From contig JBGCGD010000003.1 in NCBI GenBank assembly GCA_045110515.1, positions 124,001-188,000 of the forward strand: DNA of 64,000 nucleotides, written 5' to 3'. The stretch is from Granulosicoccus sp045110515. GTDB lineage: Bacteria; Pseudomonadota; Gammaproteobacteria; Granulosicoccales; Granulosicoccaceae. Position 1 is the first letter of the stretch. Every line of letters begins with the position of its first letter. The notes beneath the pieces are model-generated. The model was not told the origin of the DNA, searched no databases, and saw only the letters and a list, made by a program, of their open reading frames with translations. Of the stretch, positions 1 to 10,061 are shown piece by piece. A program made the translations under genes and the position numbers.

Positions 1-175
1 GCAATCGTTTTATAAACTACAAACCCGATAATACTTTCGGGACAACTACGCAACGGCACTGATACTTGACGCATCGAAGCCAAGCTATATCGTTCCGTAA
101 AATTCGCCCCGCATGCCCGCATTCCTTCGTTAAGAACGGAGTATCGCGCTGCAGGGAGTCTGTAGTTAGCCTAGC

Positions 176-1768
176 TTACTTATTCTCGTCTTTATAGATT
201 GCGACGCCGAGTGATACGCAAAGCAGCGACATAAGCACAGAAATAGGGGCAGCAGATACAACCATTGCGCTGCGGATTGATGAAAATCCGTCTAGTAAGA
301 TCAACAATATCATCACTGCTATCAAAACCGTTGTCCAACCCACTACGGCGCGTCGGTTGTCACGTGAAGACTCCTGTCCCAAAACCGTATTGACTACAAT
401 AATTGCACTATCGATGCTCGTGGTCAGATAGGTTATCAATAGCAACACTAAGACGATTGACACAATCGTGGCAGGCCATCCAGCAAATAAGTATTCGACC
501 ATCGAAAATATTTTCTGACCAGTGCCCGCCTTGATCAACTCGCCGTTTGCAGTTCCATTAAGCTCAAGCCAAATAGCATTGCCTCCCGCAAATGACATCC
601 AAACCATCGTTAAAAAAGCGGGGAGTATGACCGTGGCGAATACGTATTGACGAATCGTTCTTCCTTTGGATACTTTCGCTAGGAAAATTCCAATGAACGG
701 AGAGAACGCTAACCACCATCCGGTCCAATGGAACATCGTCCACTCACTTTGCCAGGCGTGTAGTTTACCCATGGTTTCGGTGCCGTCTGCCATCCAGACC
801 TTTAACAGCAAAATAGGCAAATCCCTTAAGTAGCTTGAGGCGCTGAAAAACAGAGCATTAATGCTGTCCACGAACGAGCCCGCCATAAGTATTAAAGCAA
901 GGATAGTAATACTCATAAGCATATTCGCGTTCGAGACCCATTTCACCCCACGGCCTAAACCGGAAATAGCCGACGCCGCAGCAAATAACATTATGAAGAT
1001 GCTAGCGCCAATCTTACTTCCAACTTTGACACCTCCGTCGGCTTCCAACAACCACAACGCATCTATCGTTATCGCGATACAAAAAACAAGTTCTTCGAGT
1101 GCAAAACCCAAAATTTGCACAACGCACAATAAAGTAACGGCGACCGTTACCATATCTATGAATTGCCCTAAACTGCCCTTCATAGCATTTCCGAATATGG
1201 GGAGCAGGGCCGTTCGGATAGTTAAGGGCAACCTCTGTCTGTGCCCTGTGTAAGCAACTGCCAAACCTACGATGGCATACCCTGCCCAGCCGGCAAGTCC
1301 CCAATGTGCGTATGTCCACTTCAATGCACTAGGGATGCCCTGGGACGAATTCGCTTCGGAAAAACCAATGATGACATCAGGATTGTTTTGCATTCCAGCC
1401 AAAGGCTCGGCAACCCCCCATGTCAAAAGGCCCACACCCATGCCGGCGCCAAAGATTATAGAAAACCATGAAAAGAACGATGTCTGCGGGCGGTCTTCGG
1501 GAAGACCCAGTTTGAGTTCGCCAATACGAGGCAGCACGATAACAACCATCGTGCAGATAAGAAAAAACGAAATACTCCAAAGGATCCAATGCGGAAATTT
1601 CGCAAGGTAAAATTCGCCTGCACGCCTTAAGAATTCGGCAGTGAAAGTTGGGTAAAGAACCGTCGCGACGATGAGCATCAGAGGCAGGATGCAGCTTCCT
1701 AGGAACACGGGCATCATCGCCTGCTCACGCCAGGTGTTATCTCCGATCCTCGCGACAACATCGCTCAT
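176..1768 (-). CDS. BCCT family betaine/carnitine/choline transporter
   Basis: Inner-membrane secondary transporter of the betaine-choline-carnitine family, which takes up quaternary-amine compatible solutes with Na+ or H+, or exchanges them. The protein is strongly hydrophobic with about twelve membrane segments. It carries the glycine-rich GAGMGVG stretch followed by WGVAEPL, the HWGL..WA.YA segment, and the family signature around WTGWWLAFSPFIG with K-x-S-K-G-R-T-I-R after it. I place the start at the ATG at 1768 (530 aa, MSDVVARIG) because it has a GGGA about 6 bases upstream. A GTG at 1804 would add 12 polar residues. It is the last gene of a leftward pair after PBP1A, 187 bases away, and is probably transcribed on its own. 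The substrate cannot be read from the sequence. Confidence 0.9.
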   Translation of the reverse strand: MSDVVARIGDNTWREQAMMPVFLGSCILPLMLIVATVLYPTFTAEFLRRAGEFYLAKFPHWILWSISFFLICTMVVIVLPRIGELKLGLPEDRPQTSFFSWFSIIFGAGMGVGLLTWGVAEPLAGMQNNPDVIIGFSEANSSQGIPSALKWTYAHWGLAGWAGYAIVGLAVAYTGHRQRLPLTIRTALLPIFGNAMKGSLGQFIDMVTVAVTLLCVVQILGFALEELVFCIAITIDALWLLEADGGVKVGSKIGASIFIMLFAAASAISGLGRGVKWVSNANMLMSITILALILMAGSFVDSINALFFSASSYLRDLPILLLKVWMADGTETMGKLHAWQSEWTMFHWTGWWLAFSPFIGIFLAKVSKGRTIRQYVFATVILPAFLTMVWMSFAGGNAIWLELNGTANGELIKAGTGQKIFSMVEYLFAGWPATIVSIVLVLLLITYLTTSIDSAIIVVNTVLGQESSRDNRRAVVGWTTVLIAVMILLILLDGFSSIRSAMVVSAAPISVLMSLLCVSLGVAIYKDENK

Positions 1769-1955
1769 ACTTGTCCCACTCGCTGAATGCCTACTCAGAT
1801 GCACCCAAGCTAATCGCGGGCAGCCTAAAGGCAGTAATCTTTACACTACTGCTAAGCGTGGCGACCCTTAATGATAAAGAATTATACGTTTATTGCTTAT
1901 CCGCAAATTCCGTCACAAAAAGGCTGTTAAAAAATAATACTTCCCTAACGCCTCT

Positions 1956-4586
1956 TTAGAATAACGACTCAACTTCTTTGGCTTTTTCTTTCCGCGTTTT
2001 GGTAACAACGACCGCCTCGCCCTGCTGAACTTTGATCTCAGCCTCCTCTAGCCTTTCGATCTCCTCCTCATCTGGCATGTTGTCTTCCATGAACATTTCC
2101 ATGATCGTGTTTTGACCGACAGCTGGCTCCCCACTCTTACGGTCTATTCGAACAATCTTGATGCCTTCAGGCACAGGCGCTTCGACCTGCGGCGAGCCAA
2201 CAACTGTTCGCTGTATAAAACTTGTCCACATTGGCAAGGCCGCAACACCACCGGCTTCACCACGTCCCAACGGATCTAGGCCGTCAGAACCAATCCATGC
2301 AGACGCAACAACTTTCGGGTTATAACCGACGAACCATGCATCTAACTGGTTGTTCGTCGTGCCGGTTTTTCCAGCCAGATCTTGACGTTGCAGCGCCTCG
2401 CCCGCGCGTCTGGCAGTACCGCGCTGAACGACCTCTTTCATGATGCTGGTCATGATAAACGCGTTGCGCTCATCGATCACTCGCGGCGCATCCACTGCAT
2501 CTAACAGAACTTTCTTGAGTTCAAGACTGGCGGCCGCACTTTCAATGGCAGTTGCATCTTCATTTCGCAGCACCGCCAAACTGGCATCGTCGGCTGTTGC
2601 TGCACCTGTTGTAGCCTCTCCCGTCTCTGACCCCATCTCCGCATCAAGAGGATTACTCACCGCCGGATCACACCCATCGCAAAAGACCACTTTAGGTGCA
2701 ACATAAAGAACGTTACCTCGTGGATCTTGTACCCTATCAATGAAATGCGCAGGCACGCGGTACCCACCATTCGCAAATATAGAGAACGCAGAACTCATCT
2801 CAAGGGGAGAGACGGCAGCACTTCCTAGGGACAAAGAGAGATCTGGCGGTAAATTTTCAGCTTTGAAGCCGAAGCGCTGTGAATATTCCACGGTGTAAGG
2901 AATGCCTATTTCACGAAGCACTCTTACTGACACAAGGTTACGCGATTTCACTAACGCTTCACGTAATCGTGTGGGGCCGAAAAAGCGGCCACTATAGTTA
3001 GATGGCCTCCACTCACCCTCCAGTGCGTCGTCATGGAAAACCACCGGAGCATCATTGTAAATGGTGGCGGCCGTATCACCAGCGCTTAATGCTGCCGAGT
3101 AAATAAACGGCTTAAACGTGGACCCGGGTTGGCGGCGAGCCTGCGTGACTCGATTAAATTTGCTTCGGAAATAATCGTAGCCTCCAACCAGCGCTGTGAT
3201 TTTGCCACTCGTTGGTTCTATGGCTATAAAAGCGCCTTCTACGCCCGGCTCTTGAACGAACCGAACAGATCCATCATCTTTAATTTGGAGGGCGATTACA
3301 TCACCCACTGCCAGCACCTGATCGACGGATTCGATTTTACTGCCGCGTTTGTCAATGTTGATGCGTTCTCGCGCCCACTCAACGTCTTCAAAAGGAATAA
3401 CGTATTCAGAATTTTCTTCAGTAACAACCGTGGCACTTGAAGCATCGACCGCGATGACGGCAGCAGGCTGAATATCTCCCGGATCAGCCAAGGCTTTGAG
3501 GCTTGCAATGCGGGCTTCAGGGTCTGCCAGTGTTTCCGGGGCCAGTCTGTCTATAGGGCCGGTGTAACCATGCCTACGCTCATAATCGTACAACGCGTCT
3601 CGCAGCGCTGCATTCGCCGCTTTTTGATCATCTGAACGAATCGTCGTGTATACGTTATAGCCAGCGTTTGCCCAGTTCTGACCGAATAACTGCTGGACAC
3701 GAGATCGGGCCATTTCACCCACATAATGAGCCTCAGCTTCTGGCGTTGCGTAATGAAGTTTAGCTGTTACTGGTTGTGCCTTGGCCAAATCGTAGTCGGC
3801 CTGAGTGATCATGTTCAGGTCGAGAAGCCGCCCTAGCACATAATCCCTGCGCAGCAGAGCGCGTTCGGGATTAACGATCGGGTTGAAGCGGGAAGGGGCT
3901 TTGGGCAATCCAGCCAACATCGCTGATTCGACTAACTCTAGCTCTGATATCTTTTTCCCGTAATAGACTTTTGACGCAGCCGCGAATCCGTACGAACGGT
4001 TACCCAGGTAAATCTTGTTGATATAGAGCTCGAGAATCTCATCTTTTTCTAGCTCGTTTTCGATTTTGAACGATAAGAATATTTCCCTTATTTTTCGGTC
4101 GTAGGTTCTCTCATTCGACAAGAAGAAGTTACGCGCCACCTGCATGGTGATTGTGCTTCCACCCGGGCCCTTACGTCCGGTTTTTACTAGGAAGATGGCT
4201 GCTCGCACCAATCCTTGCCACGCAACCCCGGGATGCGAATAAAAGTGCTGATCTTCTGCCGCAATTATTGAATTCTTGAGGCTATCCGGGACTTCGGAAA
4301 TCATGGCTGGCTCTCGCCGCTTCTCACCATATTCCGCGATTAAATCTCCCTCAGCGGTGAAAATACGTAGCGGCATTTGCAACTGAACTTCACGCAGCTG
4401 TTGGACATCAGGCAACGTAGGAGAGATGGTGTAATACAAATAACCCACCCCGATAGCCACAAGCAAACCGATCAAGACACCGGTAAACGCCAGCCACTTG
4501 ACGATTTTGCCGATCCAGCCACCTTTCTTGGCGTTTTCTGAGCGACGTCGACGAGATCTTCTCGAAGAACCTGATGATGAAGGCAT
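1956..4586 (-). CDS. mrcA: Penicillin-binding protein 1A, bifunctional glycosyltransferase/transpeptidase
   Basis: Class A PBP that polymerises lipid II and cross-links peptidoglycan at the periplasmic face of the inner membrane. A basic N-terminus is followed by one membrane segment (about residues 31-52). The GT51 domain has EDQHFYSHPG at 111-120 with the catalytic Glu111, and GGSTITMQ at 142-149. An OB-like insert lies at about 315-450. The transpeptidase domain has S489-T-F-K, S548-R-N and K740-T-G. The length of 876 aa is normal for the family, and the tail is rich in acidic and lysine residues. It is transcribed divergently from pilM, an arrangement common in gammaproteobacteria. On the minus strand a TATAAT lies at 4622-4617, about 30 bases before the ATG, and could be its -10 box, but I see no good -35. 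Confidence 0.97.
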   Translation of the reverse strand: MPSSSGSSRRSRRRRSENAKKGGWIGKIVKWLAFTGVLIGLLVAIGVGYLYYTISPTLPDVQQLREVQLQMPLRIFTAEGDLIAEYGEKRREPAMISEVPDSLKNSIIAAEDQHFYSHPGVAWQGLVRAAIFLVKTGRKGPGGSTITMQVARNFFLSNERTYDRKIREIFLSFKIENELEKDEILELYINKIYLGNRSYGFAAASKVYYGKKISELELVESAMLAGLPKAPSRFNPIVNPERALLRRDYVLGRLLDLNMITQADYDLAKAQPVTAKLHYATPEAEAHYVGEMARSRVQQLFGQNWANAGYNVYTTIRSDDQKAANAALRDALYDYERRHGYTGPIDRLAPETLADPEARIASLKALADPGDIQPAAVIAVDASSATVVTEENSEYVIPFEDVEWARERINIDKRGSKIESVDQVLAVGDVIALQIKDDGSVRFVQEPGVEGAFIAIEPTSGKITALVGGYDYFRSKFNRVTQARRQPGSTFKPFIYSAALSAGDTAATIYNDAPVVFHDDALEGEWRPSNYSGRFFGPTRLREALVKSRNLVSVRVLREIGIPYTVEYSQRFGFKAENLPPDLSLSLGSAAVSPLEMSSAFSIFANGGYRVPAHFIDRVQDPRGNVLYVAPKVVFCDGCDPAVSNPLDAEMGSETGEATTGAATADDASLAVLRNEDATAIESAAASLELKKVLLDAVDAPRVIDERNAFIMTSIMKEVVQRGTARRAGEALQRQDLAGKTGTTNNQLDAWFVGYNPKVVASAWIGSDGLDPLGRGEAGGVAALPMWTSFIQRTVVGSPQVEAPVPEGIKIVRIDRKSGEPAVGQNTIMEMFMEDNMPDEEEIERLEEAEIKVQQGEAVVVTKTRKEKAKEVESLF

Positions 4587-4862
4587 CTAGAAGCCATTTC
4601 GGTTGGGAACACCGGAATTATATCAATAGCCTGAGCTCTGGGCGGGACCTAATACATTAGTAAGGGTTTGAAATACTCTGAAATGGCGGATTCTCTGCTG
4701 TAAAGCCCTTCAAATCACGAAATCAACCAGTATTTGAGGCTTTAGGTTACCTACGTCACGTAACAGGAAGCTGCCCCATTAATGTGGACTGGATCTCGCA
4801 TTGAAATTAAGAAATTTCGACTGAGCCTAAAGGAAAGTCACTCTTTGGGCGCTAAACGGGAC

Positions 4863-5930
4863 ATGGCACTCAAAATATCATCGAAGAAAGATGGCCTCAT
4901 CGGCCTGGACATCACTGCAACCTCAGTGAAGCTGCTGGAATTAAAACCGGCGAAAAAGGGGTTCAAAGTGATGAGCTATACCGTGGAGCCCTTACCGGCC
5001 AACGCGGTCATTGAGAAAAACCTGCAGGACGTTGAGGCTGTTGGTGAAGCGATTCGTCGGGCCTACAAACGCTCAGCGACCCGGACGAAGGCATGCGCTG
5101 TGGCCGTTCCAAGCGCAATGGTCATCACAAAGGTGATTCAAATGCCCAATTATCTCAAGGATCACGAGATGAATGCGCAAATTCAACTCGAGGCCGATCA
5201 GTACATTCCTTATGCCATCGAAGAAGTGAATCTAGACTTTCAAGTTATCGGCCCCTCTGAAGATGATGCTACAACCGTTGACGTGCTGCTCGCCGCCTCT
5301 CGCAGTGAGAACGTTGAGGATAGAATCGCCGCAGCCGAAATCGGTGGCCTTGATGTCAAGGTAGTTGATGTTGAACCCTACACCGTTGAAGGTGCTTTTC
5401 AATTGATTAAGCATCAGATACCCGACGATGCCGTGGACCGTACGATTGCGGTACTCGACGTCGGTGCCAGTATGACGAGCCTTTGCGTACTTCGAAATCA
5501 ACAGCTCGTCTATACACGCGAACAACCCTTTGGCGGCAAACAGTTGACCGAAGAAATCATGCGTCGATACGGTTTGTCTTATGAAGACGCAGGTCGCGTG
5601 AAACGCGTCGGCGGTCTGCCGGACAACTATGACCCAGAGGTACTCGCACCTTTTAGAGATTTGATTGTTCAGCAAGCAAACCGATTCTTGCAGTTCTTCT
5701 TCTCTGCAGACAAGAACGATTACGTTGATCAAATCGTACTGGCAGGTGGCTGTACCGGTATACCAGGTGTGGCTGAACTAATAGAAGCACGTATTGGAAC
5801 ACCAACAGTGGTAGCAGACCCATTCGGTGAAATGCGAGTCGGCTCAGATATACCCACACAACGATTGAAGGATGACGGTCCAGCGATGTTGATAGCATGC
5901 GGGCTGGCAATGCGAGGAGCAGAGCTATGA
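4863..5930 (+). CDS. pilM: Type IV pilus assembly actin-like protein PilM
   Basis: Cytoplasmic actin-like ATPase-fold protein that anchors the PilMNOP alignment subcomplex of the type IV pilus by binding the N-terminus of PilN. The N-terminal GLDITATSVKLLEL is the phosphate-1-like motif of PilM. The stretch LEADQYIPYAIEEV and the glycine-rich LAGGCTGIPG near the C-terminus are also typical. I chose the ATG at 4863 (355 aa, MALKISSKK) because it matches the family N-terminus and length. An in-frame ATG at 4782 would add 27 unrelated residues. It is the first gene of pilMNOPQ. Its stop overlaps the pilN start as ATGA, indicating translational coupling. Confidence 0.96.
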   Translation: MALKISSKKDGLIGLDITATSVKLLELKPAKKGFKVMSYTVEPLPANAVIEKNLQDVEAVGEAIRRAYKRSATRTKACAVAVPSAMVITKVIQMPNYLKDHEMNAQIQLEADQYIPYAIEEVNLDFQVIGPSEDDATTVDVLLAASRSENVEDRIAAAEIGGLDVKVVDVEPYTVEGAFQLIKHQIPDDAVDRTIAVLDVGASMTSLCVLRNQQLVYTREQPFGGKQLTEEIMRRYGLSYEDAGRVKRVGGLPDNYDPEVLAPFRDLIVQQANRFLQFFFSADKNDYVDQIVLAGGCTGIPGVAELIEARIGTPTVVADPFGEMRVGSDIPTQRLKDDGPAMLIACGLAMRGAEL

Positions 5931-6502
5931 CACGCATCAATCTTCTTCCATGGCGCGAAACATATCAGCGTGAGAAGAACCAAGCATTCTATGTTGTCAT
6001 GGGATTCTGTGTAGCACTGGCAGCTGGCGTTGGTTTCGCAGGCCTCAAGTATGCTGAGGATAAAGTCAACTTTCAAGCAAAGCGGAACGCTCACCTGAAT
6101 AATGAAATAGCACTTCTACAAGAGGAGCTTCAAGCGATCAACGAGTTAGAAGAGACTAAAAACGATCTGCTGTCACGGATGGAAATCATTCGAGACCTTC
6201 AAAGTAGACGACCGCAAATCGTTCATACGTTTCACGAGATCGCAGCACGAATTCCTGATGGAATTTTTCTAACGGCTATGAAGCAATCTGGTGACAAGAA
6301 ACTGGAGCTGGACGGAATAGCTGAATCAAACGCTCGGGTCTCGGCACTCATGCGCAAAATGGACCAAAGCGAATACTTCACTAAACCCGCGCTGGAAGTC
6401 ATTACATCTGACAAAGACAATGCTATTTCGACGTTCAAGCTCAGTCTAGAACAAAACGATCCGAACGCTGCCAAGGATACGGAGTTTGAAAATGACATTT
6501 AG
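5927..6502 (+). CDS. pilN: Type IV pilus assembly protein PilN
   Basis: Bitopic inner-membrane protein of the pilus alignment complex. Its short cytoplasmic N-terminus (INLLPWRE at residues 4-11) is the conserved PilM-binding motif. One membrane segment follows at about 22-40, then a coiled-coil and a periplasmic ferredoxin-like fold that pairs with PilO. It has 191 aa, typical for the family. The start at 5927 gives the conserved MTRINLLPWRE N-terminus and the ATGA overlap with pilM. Its end overlaps pilO by 11 bases. Confidence 0.96.
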   Translation: MTRINLLPWRETYQREKNQAFYVVMGFCVALAAGVGFAGLKYAEDKVNFQAKRNAHLNNEIALLQEELQAINELEETKNDLLSRMEIIRDLQSRRPQIVHTFHEIAARIPDGIFLTAMKQSGDKKLELDGIAESNARVSALMRKMDQSEYFTKPALEVITSDKDNAISTFKLSLEQNDPNAAKDTEFENDI

Positions 6503-7151
6503 TGAAACATGGGATCAGTTGCAAAACATCGACGCTGAATCATTCAGCCGAATTGGCACAGCACCGATCGCCACAAGAGCAGTTCTTACACTCATTGTCT
6601 GTGCAGCAGTTATCGCAGCCGCAGCCCACTTCATCATTAAGCCGAAGTTTGTTGAACTCGATGGGTTAAAGCAACAGGAATTAGTTCTTCGAACAACGTT
6701 TGACTCAGAGCAGGCGAAAGCTGCAAATCGCCAAGCCTACGTTGAACAACTGGAAGTGATGAAGAAGACGTTTAAAGTCATGCTTCGCCAATTACCTAAT
6801 AAAACCGACATAGAAAGTCTTTTGGTTGACCTGTCTCAAACAAGCGTAGCCAGTGGCTTGGAAGTAAATTTCTTCAAGCCTGATAGCGAAGTTCCGAGAG
6901 GGTTTTATGCTGAGTACCCAATACGAATAAGCGTAACCGGTCAGTATCATGAGTTTGGAAAATTTGTTAGCGGACTGGCCGCGCTTCCACGAATTGTCAC
7001 ACTCAGCGATATCGACATTACAGATATAACTGATCGACCTGCTACAGACCAACAGGACCAGTCTTCTTTTAGTCGCGTTAGTCGAGGTGCTAAAAAGCTG
7101 AAGATGGACCTTGTGGCTACGACCTATCGATACATTGAGGAGGGCGAATAA
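6492..7151 (+). CDS. pilO: Type IV pilus assembly protein PilO
   Basis: Inner-membrane partner of PilN. A cytoplasmic N-terminus of about 24 residues leads into one membrane segment (about 25-46), a periplasmic coiled-coil, and a C-terminal ferredoxin-like domain that contacts PilP. It has 219 aa. The start is the ATG at 6492, preceded by GGAG at 6481-6484. The gene begins inside the end of pilN, so the two are probably translationally coupled. It sits third in pilMNOPQ, where PilO is expected. Confidence 0.94.
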   Translation: MTFSETWDQLQNIDAESFSRIGTAPIATRAVLTLIVCAAVIAAAAHFIIKPKFVELDGLKQQELVLRTTFDSEQAKAANRQAYVEQLEVMKKTFKVMLRQLPNKTDIESLLVDLSQTSVASGLEVNFFKPDSEVPRGFYAEYPIRISVTGQYHEFGKFVSGLAALPRIVTLSDIDITDITDRPATDQQDQSSFSRVSRGAKKLKMDLVATTYRYIEEGE

Positions 7152-7154
7152 GCC

Positions 7155-7670
7155 ATGACACGCTTGAAACTAATACCGGTAATAGGTATCACAAGCTTAT
7201 TGTCTGCTTGCGGGGGCAGCATGGCCGACCTCGAGCAATTTATCGCTCAGACGAAACAAGCCCACCATGGCAAGGTGGATCCACTGCCGGAATTTCCCGA
7301 ATACACCAATTTCACCTATGAAGTTGAAGACATTCGCGATCCGTTTAAACCTCATTCTGACATCGACTTGGCTGCCGGCGATGGCACTGGTCCAAGACCC
7401 GAAGCTACACGTCAGAAAGAGGCTTTAGAGAGTTATCCAGTTGATGCTTTGAAAATGGTGGGCTTATTGCAGCAGAAATCACAAACATGGGGATTAGTAC
7501 GAGACCCCGATGGAATTATTCATAGAGTCCAACCAGGGAATTACGCCGGTCAGAATCACGGCAAAATTACTCAAGTGTCTGATACAAAAATTCATATAGT
7601 CGAACTGGTGCCAGATGGCCTCAGTGGCTGGGTTAACCGCGAGGCTCAGCTCGCCATGGCAGAGGACTAG
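7155..7670 (+). CDS. pilP: Type IV pilus lipoprotein PilP
   Basis: Periplasmic lipoprotein linking the inner-membrane PilNO dimer to the secretin PilQ. The signal peptide ends in the lipobox L16-S-A-C19. The conserved IRDPFKP follows at about residue 60, the hallmark DPF-x-P of PilP. The C-terminal beta-domain holds the VGLLQQ...W.L..DP..I.R...G pattern. It has 171 aa. A GGAGG lies upstream of the ATG, which is 3 bases after the pilO stop. Confidence 0.95.
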   Translation: MTRLKLIPVIGITSLLSACGGSMADLEQFIAQTKQAHHGKVDPLPEFPEYTNFTYEVEDIRDPFKPHSDIDLAAGDGTGPRPEATRQKEALESYPVDALKMVGLLQQKSQTWGLVRDPDGIIHRVQPGNYAGQNHGKITQVSDTKIHIVELVPDGLSGWVNREAQLAMAED

Positions 7671-7674
7671 ACAA

Positions 7675-9888
7675 ATGGAGAATAACTTAACAATGCAAGT
7701 CCGATATAAGTTGCGACGTCTGAGCCAGCTTGGTTTACATGACATCACTCGAGTAGCTGGCGCAGCGCTGATTGCAGGACTTGCTCTTGCAGGTAACGGT
7801 TTACATGCCGCAACAAACTCCTTGTTGGACATCACACATGTCTCGCTTCCGGGCAACAAGCAGCAACTGGCTTTAACAATGAGTGGTCCTGCTTTCGAGC
7901 CGAGAGCTTTCACCATTGATAATCCTGCCAGGATTGCTCTGGACCTTCCTGATACATCAAATGCGATGGAGAGCCGTACTGTTAGCATCAGCTCTGGACT
8001 ACTCCAAAATGTGACAACCATTGAAGCAGACGGTCGCACAAGGGTTGTCGTAAACCTCACGGCAATTGCACCCTACTCCACGACTGTTGACGGGAATCGA
8101 CTACTGATCAACCTCGACTCGTCTGGAAGTGCGTCAGATTTTATTGAAGATGATGAACCCCTAAACCTGGGAGCCGCAACACCTGCGACAAATAACTCAC
8201 AGTTTGTTAAGCAGCGTAGTAGCACGATCAACAGCTTAGATTTCCGACGCGGACCGATGGGGGAGGGTCGCATCATTTTCGATCTATCTACTCCCAATGC
8301 GGTCACAGACCTACGTCAGGAAGGCGGTAAGCTCATTGTTGAGTTTCCAGACACGCAACTCGCTGCTAACCTTCAAAAGCGATTGGACGTTATGGATTTT
8401 GGCACACCGGTCAAATACATCGATTCAATCTCTAACAAGCGTGGAACCAAAGTTGTTATTCAACCAGCCTCGCCAGATTTTGAACAGTTAGCATATCAAT
8501 CAGACAATTTGTTCACGGTTGAGTTAAAACCGATGAGCAGAGACGAAATAATAGCTAGCAAGAAAGCTAAGTTCGGCTTTGTCGGTGAAAAGCTTTCACT
8601 GAACTTCCAAGATATTGAAATTCGCTCAGTTCTACAGTTGTTGGCTGACTTCACGGACCTAAACGTTGTTGTCAGTGACACGGTAACAGGCAAGCTCACA
8701 CTACGCTTGAAGAACGTACCTTGGGACCAAGCTCTCGATATCATTCTTCAATCCAAGGCGCTGGGTAAGCGTCAAGCGGGGAACGTCATCATGATTGCAC
8801 CTGCTGAGGAAATTGCTGAAAGCGAGCGTATAGCTCTAGAATCGCAAAAGCAGATAGTTGAATTAGCCCCTATCCGCACAGAATTTTTTCAAGCGAATTA
8901 CGCTAAAGCCAGCGATTTAGCCAACCTGCTGAAAGGAACAAGCAGCGGCGGTGAGTTAGCGGGTAGCTCAGGCGGTTTGTTGTCAGATCGAGGGAATGTC
9001 TCGGTGGACGACCGTACCAACACTATTCTTATCAGTGATACCAGCGAACAGCTGACAGCCATTCGCGCATTAATTCATCGACTGGACGTCCCTATTCGTC
9101 AGGTTTTAATTGAGTCACGAATTGTTATCGCCACAGATGACTTCAATAAAGACATTGGTGTACGTTGGGGTCTGAACCGGAACACCGCCAACCCAGATGG
9201 TAGCGATAGCGGAAGCGGCTTTGCACTATCAGGCAATGCTCAAGGTATCCAGGATCTTCTCAACAATGAAACGGTGGGTGATGGACGATTCAACACCAAC
9301 CTACCGGCCAACAACGCGGCAGGCTCCCTGGGAGTTGCTCTGGCAAAACTTCCATTCGGCACTTTGCTAGAACTGGAACTATCAGCAATGCAAGCTGAAG
9401 GTACCGGTGAAGTTATCTCAAGCCCACGTGTTATTACAGCCAATCAGCATGAAGCCTATATCGAGCAAGGTGTTGAGATTCCCTACCTCGAAGCTTCTTC
9501 AAGCGGTGCGACATCCGTATCGTTTCGAAAGGCAGTATTGGGCCTGACAGTGACACCGCAAATAACACCTGACGATCGTATCGTCATGGATCTAAAGGTC
9601 AACAAAGATACAGTTGGTGAAATCTTCGGAGCGGGTTCTCTGGCAGTACCTAGTATCGACACCCGCGAAGTCAACACCCAGGTGCTTGTCGACAACGGTG
9701 AAACAGTCGTACTAGGCGGAGTCTACGAACAGACAATCCTGAACAAAGTCGATATGGTTCCGTTTTTTGGTAACCTGCCATTAATTGGCCGACTGTTCCA
9801 ACACACCGTTAATCAAGATGACAAATCTGAACTACTGGTGTTCGTAACGCCTAAGATCGTCAAAGAGAACGTCTCATTGAACTACTAG
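7675..9888 (+). CDS. pilQ: Type IV pilus secretin PilQ
   Basis: Outer-membrane secretin through which the pilus passes. The signal peptide ends near GLHA-ATN. AMIN domains for peptidoglycan binding fill roughly residues 50-290. They are followed by the STN/N1 domain (LSLNFQDIEIRSVLQLLADF) and the secretin core containing VPLLGNLPLIG-type residues (VPFFGNLPLIGRLFQ) near the C-terminus. I chose the ATG at 7675 (737 aa) because GAGGA at 7662-7666 lies 8 bases upstream. The ATG at 7693 is an alternative. It begins 4 bases after pilP and closes the operon, ending at a strong terminator. Confidence 0.96.
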   Translation: MENNLTMQVRYKLRRLSQLGLHDITRVAGAALIAGLALAGNGLHAATNSLLDITHVSLPGNKQQLALTMSGPAFEPRAFTIDNPARIALDLPDTSNAMESRTVSISSGLLQNVTTIEADGRTRVVVNLTAIAPYSTTVDGNRLLINLDSSGSASDFIEDDEPLNLGAATPATNNSQFVKQRSSTINSLDFRRGPMGEGRIIFDLSTPNAVTDLRQEGGKLIVEFPDTQLAANLQKRLDVMDFGTPVKYIDSISNKRGTKVVIQPASPDFEQLAYQSDNLFTVELKPMSRDEIIASKKAKFGFVGEKLSLNFQDIEIRSVLQLLADFTDLNVVVSDTVTGKLTLRLKNVPWDQALDIILQSKALGKRQAGNVIMIAPAEEIAESERIALESQKQIVELAPIRTEFFQANYAKASDLANLLKGTSSGGELAGSSGGLLSDRGNVSVDDRTNTILISDTSEQLTAIRALIHRLDVPIRQVLIESRIVIATDDFNKDIGVRWGLNRNTANPDGSDSGSGFALSGNAQGIQDLLNNETVGDGRFNTNLPANNAAGSLGVALAKLPFGTLLELELSAMQAEGTGEVISSPRVITANQHEAYIEQGVEIPYLEASSSGATSVSFRKAVLGLTVTPQITPDDRIVMDLKVNKDTVGEIFGAGSLAVPSIDTREVNTQVLVDNGETVVLGGVYEQTILNKVDMVPFFGNLPLIGRLFQHTVNQDDKSELLVFVTPKIVKENVSLNY

Positions 9889-9929
9889 GAAGCTCATTGA
9901 GCTAGCTCTTTAGAAAACAACAGTTTTCA

Positions 9930-9956
9930 AGCCCACGATAAGCGTGGGTTTTTTTT
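9930..9956 (+). terminator. Rho-independent terminator of pilMNOPQ
   Basis: A perfect stem CCCACG (9932-9937) / CGTGGG (9943-9948) with a five-base loop is followed by eight T. It lies 43 bases after the pilQ stop and ends the pilus operon. Confidence 0.92.
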
Positions 9957-10061
9957 GCCCAGAATTTGACCACGCGAGAATTCTACGCGCGACTTGGAAT
10001 GAATGCTTTCTCAGCGGGGCAACACTAGGTATCATTAGCCACCTGCACTAAAAAGAGTCTC

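Noticed and set aside
1..175. Possible gene end or RNA at the left edge.
   Set aside because: No stop-delimited frame, hairpin with T-run, or RNA motif stands out in these 175 bases.
861..1610. Several antisense open frames of 70-130 codons over the BCCT gene.
   Set aside because: They are on the opposite strand of a clear transporter gene and show no family motifs.
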